Positions 1-5,396 of a stretch of 6,460 bases of DNA are shown in pieces. Made by a program: the position numbers and the translations under genes. Below the pieces are notes generated by a model. The model had not been told where the DNA came from and did not search any database. It saw only the letters and a list, made by a program, of their open reading frames with translations. The number at the start of each line of letters is the position of its first letter. Positions within the stretch are counted from its first letter, which is position 1. The DNA is from Thermodesulfobacteriota bacterium (GTDB taxonomy: Bacteria > Desulfobacterota > Desulfocorpusculales > Desulfocorpusculum), in assembly GCA_028275295.1 (NCBI GenBank), contig JAPWUY010000112.1:1-6460 (forward strand), given 5' to 3'.

Positions 1-379
1 ATGCCCCCTCGAGCTCTATGCCAATTGAGAAGTCATTGCAGTTGGTCCTTCCCAGGAATTCGCTCATGCCAGCGTGCCAAGCAGTATCGCGAGGGTCCAC
101 AAACTGGTGAATCTGGCCTGTTCTCTCGACAAAGAAGTGACATGAGACCTTGAGACCTTCTAGCTCGCGGAAACTCGGGTGGGCTTGTGGATCCAATCTT
201 CCCATGAAGAGATCCATCACATAACCTGTGCCGAATTGTCCCTGAGGAAGACTTATGGCATGGATCACGACCAACTCCACCTGTGATCTCCTCCCAGGGG
301 TGAAGTGGGGACTATTCCACCTTCTCACCCAAGGAGGCAACTCTAAGCTCCTGGGAAGTCCCGAGGTCCCTCTTTCCAT
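1..379 (-). CDS. ampD: 1,6-anhydro-N-acetylmuramyl-L-alanine amidase AmpD, partial (C-terminus beyond window)
   Basis: AmpD is a zinc amidase that removes the stem peptide from 1,6-anhydro-MurNAc muropeptides during cytoplasmic cell-wall recycling. Translating the minus strand from the ATG at 379 gives 126 residues. They carry SPHF (23-26), VVIHAISLP (37-45, first zinc-ligand His40), the FGTGY stretch (49-53), LDPQAHP (62-68), AWHAGMS (100-106) and CNDFSIGIELEG (114-125, catalytic-type Glu122). These match E. coli AmpD blocks in order and spacing. The C-terminal third, with the remaining zinc ligands (His and Asp of the GHCDIAP...DPG region), lies beyond base 1. The start is uncertain. ATG 379 has a GGGGGA run about 9 bases upstream. 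An in-frame TTG at 338-340 has AGGAG seven bases upstream and would give an N-terminus 13 residues shorter, also compatible with the family; TTG starts occur elsewhere here. The gene is divergent from the htrA operon. Identity is near certain; the start is not. Confidence 0.93.
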   Translation of the reverse strand, partial: MERGTSGLPRSLELPPWVRRWNSPHFTPGRRSQVELVVIHAISLPQGQFGTGYVMDLFMGRLDPQAHPSFRELEGLKVSCHFFVERTGQIHQFVDPRDTAWHAGMSEFLGRTNCNDFSIGIELEGA

Positions 380-425
380 CGTGACCCGTCCCCCACGATC
401 CGCACTGGGAAAGAGACAGAGATGA

Positions 426-456
426 AGTATACCACATGGCCCCATCTCCGAACCAA
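426..456 (-). promoter_or_regulatory. Possible sigma70-type promoter for ampD
   Basis: Reading the minus strand, TATACT (426-431) is a good -10 element. TTGGTT (451-456) is a moderate -35 element, but the 19-base spacer is longer than the usual 17. Transcription would start near 419, about 40 bases before the ATG at 379 and about 80 before the alternative TTG at 340. The position suits ampD; the match is by eye only. Confidence 0.3.
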
Positions 457-467
457 CCCGCGCCAGA

Positions 468-480
468 CCCCAAGTTGGGG
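468..480. repeat. 13-bp palindrome in the ampD-htrA intergenic region
   Basis: CCCCAAGTTGGGG is a perfect inverted repeat around a central G. It lies in the divergent intergenic region, just upstream of the proposed ampD -35 box. It could be an operator half-site pair or may have no function. The loop is too small and there is no T run, so it is not a convincing terminator. Confidence 0.35.
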
Positions 481-577
481 ACTCTTCCCTCTCGAGGACC
501 GTTTGGGAGCAATCTAGCGCAGTGGGCCAGAGCTCGTCCCAATCCCTTTCGCCCGTAAAATCAGAGCCTTTGCAAAC

Positions 578-670
578 AGGCCAGCAAAAAGGCCTTGGCT
601 TCAGGGAGCAAGTGGAGTAACTTGTTTGGCTAGGGGTTTCAAGGCCTTGGATATGGCCTCAGAGAGGCCT
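578..670. repeat. Cluster of GGCC-centred inverted repeats upstream of htrA
   Basis: The arrangement AGGCC-8 bases-GGCCT occurs twice, at 578-595 and 642-659. A third AGGCCT sits at 665-670, and AAGGCCTTGG is repeated at 589-598 and 641-650. Five GGCC cores fall within about 90 bases just before the htrA start at 691. This could be a regulator-binding array or small hairpins in the leader. No -10/-35 pair for htrA was recognised nearby. The rest of 380-690 shows no gene I can support. Confidence 0.35.
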
Positions 671-690
671 TCTTTTGGGGGTGAGAGAGG

Positions 691-2073
691 GTGCTTAGAA
701 AACCTTGGGTCTTGGGTCTTGTGGGCTTCCTTCTTTTCTTTTCCTTTGGGGAGAGGTCGCCATATGGGTCAGAGCTCAGGAGGAGTCCCATTGTGAAGGC
801 TGTGGAGAGGGCGACCCCCGCTGTTGTCAATGTGAGCACAGAGCAGGAAGTGCGAAGGCCCTCCGGGATGTTTCCGGGTTTTCCGGGCGATTCCTTCTTC
901 GAGGACTTCTTCAAGGACTTTCTTTTTCCATTTCCCAAGGCACCTTCTCGCAGGAGCTTGGGGTCCGGAGTAATAGTGGACCCCAAGGGCCTCATCCTGA
1001 CCAACGAGCACGTGATCCAGGGAGCGAGTTCCATAAAGGTGACCCTTAGCGATCAGAGGGAATTCGAGGCCAAGGTAGTCGGAGCAGATCCTCCTTCGGA
1101 TTTGGCGGTCCTCAAGATAGATGCACGGGAACCCTTGCCCGTAATTCCCATGGGGAGATCGAGCGACCTCATGATAGGAGAGACTGTAATAGCAATAGGG
1201 AATCCATTTGGCCTCTCCCACACCGTCACAACTGGGGTCATAAGCGCCCTCAATCGTTCCATAAGGACAGAGTCGAGAATTTACAGGGACTTCATCCAGA
1301 CCGATGCTGCTATAAATCCGGGCAACAGTGGTGGGCCCCTTCTCAACATAGACGGAGAGCTCATAGGGATAAACACTGCCATCTATCAGAAGGCTCAAGG
1401 GGTCGGATTCGCTATCCCCATTGACAGGGCGAGGATGATAATGAAGGAGCTCATAGAGCATGGGGAAGTGCATCCGGCTTGGATAGGTGTGGAGGTGCAG
1501 AGTCTGGACGACACCCTGGCCCGTTCCCTAGGCCTTTCTGGAAGGAAAGGGGTCATAGTGACCCAAGTGAGCCCCAAAGGCCCCGCTGAGAGGGCGGGCC
1601 TGAGAAGGGGTGATCTCATTCTTAACGTGGGGAAGGAGAGGGTCACTAATAGGCAAGAGTTCATGGATGCCATATCCTCCTACACTGGGGGTACCCCCAT
1701 CGAGCTCAGGATAATGAGGGATGGGAAGGAGAAGGAGCTCAAGGTGATTGCCGAGGCCTTGGGCCCGAGGGAGGCAGCGCTCAGGGCAGAGGACCTCTTG
1801 GGCATAAAGGTGGAAGAGGCCCCATTGGCAAGGGGTAGGGAGAAAAAGGTCCAAGGGGTGAGGGTGAAGAGCGTGGAGCCCAACAGCACGGCCCACAAGG
1901 TGGGGATAAGACAGGGAGATCTCATAAGGCAAGTGGATGGGACAGAGATCAAATCCATGGAGGACTATCAAGGAGCCATGGCGAGGGCCCTCCGGAGAGA
2001 TAGCGTCACGCTCCTTATCCAGAGGGGGAGCTACGGTTACTACCTCACTGTGGATCTGGGAGGAGGGAGTTGA
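691..2073 (+). CDS. htrA: Do/DegP family periplasmic serine protease (HtrA, first copy)
   Basis: The 460-residue product is a trypsin-like serine protease with two PDZ domains, expected to degrade or refold damaged envelope proteins. The GTG start at 691 gives a positive n-region (LRKPW) and hydrophobic core (about residues 7-19), so the protein is exported. No clear A-x-A cleavage site follows, so it may stay membrane-anchored. The protease domain spans about 31-258, with His107 in LTNEHV, Asp137 in PPSDLAVL and Ser213 in NPGNSGGPL. PDZ1 spans about 264-352 (WIGVEV, AERAGLRRGD) and PDZ2 about 368-457 (LLGIKV, VGIRQGD). The length is normal for the Do family. It is the first gene of a tight operon and overlaps the next by four bases. 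A second, clearly diverged family member lies at 3656-5122. Substrate and DegP-like versus DegS-like role cannot be told from sequence; two PDZ domains favour DegP/DegQ. Confidence 0.95.
   Translation: MLRKPWVLGLVGFLLFFSFGERSPYGSELRRSPIVKAVERATPAVVNVSTEQEVRRPSGMFPGFPGDSFFEDFFKDFLFPFPKAPSRRSLGSGVIVDPKGLILTNEHVIQGASSIKVTLSDQREFEAKVVGADPPSDLAVLKIDAREPLPVIPMGRSSDLMIGETVIAIGNPFGLSHTVTTGVISALNRSIRTESRIYRDFIQTDAAINPGNSGGPLLNIDGELIGINTAIYQKAQGVGFAIPIDRARMIMKELIEHGEVHPAWIGVEVQSLDDTLARSLGLSGRKGVIVTQVSPKGPAERAGLRRGDLILNVGKERVTNRQEFMDAISSYTGGTPIELRIMRDGKEKELKVIAEALGPREAALRAEDLLGIKVEEAPLARGREKKVQGVRVKSVEPNSTAHKVGIRQGDLIRQVDGTEIKSMEDYQGAMARALRRDSVTLLIQRGSYGYYLTVDLGGGS
2059..2073 (+). promoter_or_regulatory. 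Shine-Dalgarno and TTGA start/stop overlap coupling htrA to the phosphatidyltransferase gene
   Basis: GGAGG at 2059-2063, followed by another GGAGG at 2062-2066, lies six (or three) bases before the TTG start at 2070. The start shares TTGA (2070-2073) with the htrA stop TGA. The strong site decides this TTG start and implies translational coupling. Confidence 0.75.
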
Positions 2074-2735
2074 TAGGAGGGATTGTAAAGGGATACCTGG
2101 AGAGGACAGTTGGCCCATTTTACAGGTTCCTGGCCAACTGTGGCATTTCTCCCAACCTCCTCACCTTCACTGGGCTGGGCATAAGTCTCGTGGCCTCTGG
2201 ACTCCTCTGGGCAGGCAAGTTCAGGGTCGCTGGCCTGGTCATGTTGGTGGGAGGGTTTTTCGACATGATGGATGGAGGTGTTGCCAGGGCCAGGGGAGGA
2301 GGAAACTCCTTCGGTGCGTTTCTCGATTCCCTAGTGGACAGGTATTCGGATCTATTTCTCCTCACGGGATTGATCCTTTTCTTTGCTGGTCAGGGGAAAT
2401 TGGGATTCGTGGCCTTGGGATGTCTTGCCATGGTCGGGACCGCCTTGGTCCCCTATGCCAGGGCCAGAGCAGAATGCTTCATCCCCTCTTGCACAGTGGG
2501 ATGGATGGAGAGGCCGGAGAGGATCCTTCTCATGGCGGCAGGAGCTCTTTTGGAGATGGTGGAGCTGGCACTGGCGATCTTGGCAATTCTGGCCCACTTC
2601 ACTGTCTTACAGAGGATCCACTTCTGCTGGCAGAGACTTCCTGGAGGCAAGAGCCCTGGAGAAGGAGAAGAGGGGCAAGACGGGAAAAAGCCCAAGGAAG
2701 AGGAGATAGGAGCTGAGGGGGAGAGGTCGAATTGA
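2070..2735 (+). CDS. CDP-alcohol phosphatidyltransferase, phosphatidylinositol-phosphate-synthase-like
   Basis: This integral-membrane enzyme of 221 residues should transfer a phosphatidyl group from CDP-diacylglycerol to an alcohol acceptor, releasing CMP. The family signature D-x2-D-G-x2-A-R-x8-G-x3-D-x3-D is complete: Asp65, Asp68, Gly69, Ala72, Arg73, Gly82, Asp86 and Asp90. About six hydrophobic segments are visible, near 33-48, 51-67, 93-107, 111-128, 151-163 and 165-180. Downstream of the signature, RARAE (131-135), ERPERI (147-152) and LQRIH (180-184) resemble the KARAE, ERPERL and VQRLH stretches I recall from mycobacterial PgsA1. That enzyme condenses CDP-diacylglycerol with inositol phosphate, so PIP-synthase-type chemistry is favoured over PGP synthase, but the acceptor is inferred. 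Residues 190-221 are a highly charged Gly/Glu/Lys tail with no obvious domain. Start TTG overlaps the htrA stop, and its own stop overlaps the next start. Confidence 0.9.
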   Translation: MIGGIVKGYLERTVGPFYRFLANCGISPNLLTFTGLGISLVASGLLWAGKFRVAGLVMLVGGFFDMMDGGVARARGGGNSFGAFLDSLVDRYSDLFLLTGLILFFAGQGKLGFVALGCLAMVGTALVPYARARAECFIPSCTVGWMERPERILLMAAGALLEMVELALAILAILAHFTVLQRIHFCWQRLPGGKSPGEGEEGQDGKKPKEEEIGAEGERSN

Positions 2736-3160
2736 AGGAATGGCCAGATTTTTTGAAGAAGAAGGAGATACTCTTCTCTCCCAAGACCACAAGAGAAGAG
2801 GCAATTGCATGGGGAGATCGCTACTTCGAGGCCCAAAGGCTCCACGACGCAGCTGCCTTCTATAGAAGGGCGCAGCACGAGGAGGGAATGGCCAAGATAA
2901 GAGAAATTGCCATAGAGACCGGAGACCTGCAACTCTTCGAGGAGACCCTCCTCGAAGGGGAGAGGGAGGAGGTGACCGAGGAGTTGAGAAGGCTCGTGAG
3001 AAGGGCCGAGGAGCTCGGCAGATGGAGCGATGCCAGGAGGGCTTACGAGAGATTAGGGGACGAGGTGGGGAAGAAAAGGGCATGGGAGGCCCTCTCGAGG
3101 CTTCTTGCTGGTGAGACCCACCGAGGACCTGGTGGACAATCCCAACCCCAGACCTTATAG
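2732..3160 (+). CDS. Small TPR-like helical-repeat protein, function unknown
   Basis: The predicted product is a 142-residue soluble protein without signal peptide or membrane segment. It starts at a TTG (2732) that shares TTGA with the preceding stop; a purine-rich GGGGGAGAGG (2717-2726) precedes it. The sequence is almost wholly helical and charged. Two 31-residue stretches, 30-60 and 91-121, align without gaps with 10 identities (pattern R..E..R..DA...Y.R...E.G.....E). This resembles paired-helix TPR modules, usually protein-protein adaptors. Residues 61-90 may be a weaker third unit. The last 15 residues (Gly/Gln/Pro-rich) look disordered. Position between a membrane lipid enzyme and a DUF1844 gene suggests a cytoplasmic scaffold, but no partner can be named. 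The coding call rests on the start/stop overlap, codon use like its neighbours, and the internal repeat. Confidence 0.8.
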   Translation: MKEWPDFLKKKEILFSPKTTREEAIAWGDRYFEAQRLHDAAAFYRRAQHEEGMAKIREIAIETGDLQLFEETLLEGEREEVTEELRRLVRRAEELGRWSDARRAYERLGDEVGKKRAWEALSRLLAGETHRGPGGQSQPQTL

Positions 3161-3190
3161 TCTAAAAAGACAGGGCCACGGAGGAAGGCT

Positions 3191-3622
3191 ATGGTCGAGG
3201 AGAAGGAGGGTCCGGGTTTCAAGATAAGGGATCGGAGGGTATTTGCCAGGGATGGGGAGCCCCAGGAAACTCCCCCCCAGAGAGATGAAACCTCCCACAC
3301 CCGAGAAAGGGTCTCCCAAGAGGCCAGAATGGAGGAGGATCGCCAACGGGAAAGGCTGAGGGAGATTCCCCTTCCTAAGCCAACCTTCTCTGGGTTTCTC
3401 ACCTCTTTTTTCCTTCCACAGGTTTTGACTTTCCTGGGGGAGATACCCCATCCCGAAACCCAAAAGAAGGAGAAAAACCTACCCATGGCCAAGTATCTCA
3501 TAGATGTCCTGGGGATAATCCAGGAAAAGACAAAGGGGAACCTGACCCCGGAGGAGAAAAACCATCTGGACAATCTTCTCGCGGACTTGAGACTGCTCTA
3601 TGTAAAGGCAGTGAATTTGTGA
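3191..3622 (+). CDS. DUF1844 domain-containing protein
   Basis: This 143-residue protein has an uncharacterised DUF1844 core at about 64-140, recognised by FSGFLTSF (66-73), LGEIPHPET (82-90), EKNLPMAK (94-101), the DVLGII.EKTKGNLT run (105-119) and LLADLRLLYV (129-138). Proteins of this family are small and found in several phyla, including Desulfobacterota; no biochemical role is established to my knowledge. The N-terminus begins with a GFKIRDRR-type stretch (9-16), followed by a charged, probably disordered linker (about 20-60). No signal peptide is present. The core has an apolar helix around 66-83 that could touch a membrane or a partner. The start ATG at 3191 has GGAGG at 3180-3184, six bases upstream. 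It lies 30 bases after the TPR-like gene and 33 bases before the second htrA, so co-transcription is likely. Confidence 0.9.
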   Translation: MVEEKEGPGFKIRDRRVFARDGEPQETPPQRDETSHTRERVSQEARMEEDRQRERLREIPLPKPTFSGFLTSFFLPQVLTFLGEIPHPETQKKEKNLPMAKYLIDVLGIIQEKTKGNLTPEEKNHLDNLLADLRLLYVKAVNL

Positions 3623-3640
3623 GGCCTTGGAGGGGTGGGA

Positions 3641-3655
3641 AAGGAGGGCTAATTC
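3641..3655 (+). promoter_or_regulatory. Strong ribosome binding site of the second htrA
   Basis: AAGGAGGG at 3641-3648 lies seven bases before the ATG at 3656. This near-ideal site fixes the start and suggests efficient translation independent of the upstream DUF1844 gene. Confidence 0.75.
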
Positions 3656-5122
3656 ATGCCGCTTGATAGGGAAAAGAGGAAAATGGGTCTGGTAGCTGGA
3701 GTTTGCTTTTTTGTCGCATTGGCCACTTTTGGACCTCCCCAATTCGTTTGGGCAAAAGCCTTTTGGAAGGAGTCCGAGGCTGGAGCATCCCCAAGGGGGG
3801 CTGTGGCGGGACTGCCATCATTGGCTGACTTGGTTGACGAGCTCAAGAAGACGGTCGTCAACATACAGGTCGTGAAGAAGATCCAGACAGGTCCCATCCC
3901 CTTTTTCAAGAGTCCTTTCGGAGAGAGGGATCCCTTCAGGGAATTCTTCGAGAGGTTCTTCGGGGATCAGCTTCCCAAGGAGTTCGAGCAAAAGGGCTTG
4001 GGGTCAGGAGTCATAATAAGCCGCGACGGTTACATCCTCACCAATAACCACGTGGTGGAAGGGGCGGATGAGATCATAGTGAAGCTCTCCGAGAAAGAGC
4101 AATATCGAGGCAAGGTGGTGGGTGCGGATCCCACGACAGACCTCGCCTTGCTGAAAGTGGAGGCTGAAAAGGACCTCCCAGCAGCGGTCCTCGGCGACTC
4201 GGACAAGCTGAGGGTTGGAGAGTGGGTGATAGCCATAGGGAATCCCTTTGGTCTCGAGCATACAGTGACAGCGGGGATTGTCTCGGCCAAGGGAAGGGTC
4301 ATAGGATCTGGCCCTTACGACGACTTCATCCAGACAGATGCATCCATAAACCCCGGGAACTCAGGGGGCCCCCTTTTCAATCTCCAGGGTGAAGTAGTGG
4401 GTATCAACACCGCCATAGTGGCTACGGGGCAGGGAATAGGCTTCGCAATTCCCATAAACATGGCCAAGGAGGAGTTGGTTCAGCTCAAGGAAAAGGGGAA
4501 GGTGACCAGAGGATGGCTGGGGGTCCAGATACAGCAATGGGAGCCGGGGATGGCTGAAAAGTTCGGCCTCAAGGAAGAGAGGGGGGCACTGGTTGGGGCC
4601 GTGATCCCCGGAGAGCCAGCGGACAAGGCGGGGATCCAGAAGGGAGATGTGATCCTGGAGGTGGAGGGCCACAAGATAAAGGACACCAAAGACCTTCTCA
4701 ACACCGTAGCGAGGCTCCAACCAGGCCAGAAGGTGAAGGTGGTGGTTTGGAGGGACGGTAGAGAAAAGGTCTTCGTGGTGGAGCTTGGGGAAAGGCCGGC
4801 AGAGGGCGAGGTGAGCTTGGAAACTCCTCCAGGGAAGGAAGACAAGATAGGTCTCACGGTTCAGGATGTGACCCCGGAGATAGCGGATCGACTGGGATTG
4901 GAAAGGCCCGAAGGGGTCCTCATCTCCAGCGTGAAACCTGGAAGCCCAGCGGCCAAAGCGGGTCTCCAGAAAGGTGACGTTATACACGAGATAGAGCATC
5001 AACCAGTGAAGTCCGTGAGGGACTATAGGAGAATACTCTCCAAGACTGGCAAAGACAGTGTTCTCATGTGGATCCAGAGGGGCAAAAGCAGAAAGTACAT
5101 AGTTGTGAGACTCAAGGACTGA
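3656..5122 (+). CDS. htrA: Do/DegP family periplasmic serine protease (HtrA, second copy)
   Basis: The 488-residue product is a second complete HtrA protease. It has a clear Sec signal peptide: basic REKRK (5-9), hydrophobic core 10-26, and a V-W-A-K-A site predicting cleavage after Ala35, so the mature enzyme should be free in the periplasm. The protease domain spans about 46-272, with His122 in LTNNHV, Asp152 in TTDLALL and Ser226 in NPGNSGGPL. PDZ1 runs about 277-370 (WLGVQI, DKAGIQKGD) and PDZ2 about 387-487 (KIGLTV, AKAGLQKGD). The loop between the N-terminal strand and the protease core (about 69-104) is Phe-rich, as in DegP/DegQ. It shares domain order with the copy at 691 but differs in signal peptide, N-terminal region and synonymous codons, so the duplication is old. 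It is the last gene of the five-gene run. DegP or DegQ would both be reasonable names. Confidence 0.96.
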   Translation: MPLDREKRKMGLVAGVCFFVALATFGPPQFVWAKAFWKESEAGASPRGAVAGLPSLADLVDELKKTVVNIQVVKKIQTGPIPFFKSPFGERDPFREFFERFFGDQLPKEFEQKGLGSGVIISRDGYILTNNHVVEGADEIIVKLSEKEQYRGKVVGADPTTDLALLKVEAEKDLPAAVLGDSDKLRVGEWVIAIGNPFGLEHTVTAGIVSAKGRVIGSGPYDDFIQTDASINPGNSGGPLFNLQGEVVGINTAIVATGQGIGFAIPINMAKEELVQLKEKGKVTRGWLGVQIQQWEPGMAEKFGLKEERGALVGAVIPGEPADKAGIQKGDVILEVEGHKIKDTKDLLNTVARLQPGQKVKVVVWRDGREKVFVVELGERPAEGEVSLETPPGKEDKIGLTVQDVTPEIADRLGLERPEGVLISSVKPGSPAAKAGLQKGDVIHEIEHQPVKSVRDYRRILSKTGKDSVLMWIQRGKSRKYIVVRLKD

Positions 5123-5137
5123 GGGGCCCTGTCCCCT
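5122..5137 (+). terminator. GC-rich hairpin directly after the second htrA stop; weak terminator candidate
   Basis: AGGGG (5122-5126) and CCCCT (5133-5137) form a 5-bp stem around a six-base loop, overlapping the stop codon. CTCA at 5111-5114 could pair with TGAG at 5137-5140 to form an alternative stem. No T run follows, so an intrinsic terminator is doubtful; it may only stabilise the 3' end of the operon message. Confidence 0.25.
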
Positions 5138-5393
5138 GAGATATACACGGTGAATGCCCGTCTCAGTTGAATGGTCGGGGCCGAGGCCATAGAGGAAGAC
5201 AATGGATCCCGTGAGGCGAGGCCAGTTTCTCACAAGGCGAGCGCCGAGGGCCATCTGAGATAACGCGACAAGGGACCATTCTGGCTGCGAGGAGGTTCAG
5301 GGCAGAGGGAAGGCGAGCCTCCCTGGGAAGCTTTCCCAAAAGCCATTGCCAATAGGCGACGCGAGAACGAGTGGGATGAATTTAGGAGGAGAA
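5138..5393 (+). other. Non-coding gap upstream of ispE, probable leader
   Basis: This is the only long break in the plus-strand gene run. The longest plausible frame (ATG 5171, 30 codons) has no good ribosome site and matches nothing I know, so I do not call it. No tRNA, riboswitch core or transposon end was recognised. TATACA at 5142-5147 could be a -10 element but lacks a -35 partner. The stretch could hold the ispE-prs promoter. Confidence 0.4.
5306..5337 (+). other. Two adjacent hairpins in the ispE leader
   Basis: AGGGAAGG (5306-5313) pairs with CCTCCCT (5318-5324) around a four-base loop with one bulged A. Immediately after, GGGAA (5325-5329) pairs with TTCCC (5333-5337). Together they form a compact tandem-hairpin structure about 55 bases before the ispE start. 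Function is unknown. Confidence 0.35.
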
Positions 5394-5396
5394 GTG
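5384..5396 (+). promoter_or_regulatory. Ribosome binding site selecting the GTG start of ispE
   Basis: AGGAGGA at 5384-5390 lies three bases before GTG 5394. It selects this start over the in-frame ATG at 5376 and TTG at 5346, which have weaker upstream sites and would add 6 or 16 residues not expected in the family. Confidence 0.65.

Noticed and set aside
312..542. 76-codon minus-strand frame over the ampD 5' end
   Set aside because: It overlaps ampD in another frame, has no recognisable motif and lies partly in the promoter region; ampD homology decides the frame.
515..545. tRNA D-arm-like string (TAGCGCAGTGG..)
   Set aside because: No anticodon arm, T-loop or acceptor pairing could be found downstream.
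769..1473. 234-codon minus-strand frame opposite the first htrA
   Set aside because: Antisense shadow of the protease domain with no family motif.
1937..2716. 259-codon plus-strand frame overlapping the phosphatidyltransferase
   Set aside because: It is out of frame with the complete CDP-alcohol phosphatidyltransferase signature; the translation is low-complexity Gly/Arg/Trp/Ser with no membrane segments.
3622..3630. AGGCCTTGG upstream of the second htrA, shared with 590-598 and 642-650 upstream of the first
   Set aside because: The same word also occurs inside the first htrA coding sequence (1754-1762), and GGCCTTGG recurs in other genes, so it is probably a common codon-derived word and not a shared operator.
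4361..5254. 297-codon minus-strand frame opposite the second htrA
   Set aside because: It lies antisense to clear PDZ-coding sequence. The long open frame follows from the purine-rich, codon-biased sense strand, and the translation is His/Leu-rich with no domain.
5171..5263. 30-codon ATG frame in the gap before ispE
   Set aside because: No good ribosome site, no hydrophobic or known motif, and a stop lies directly upstream; not supportable as a gene.
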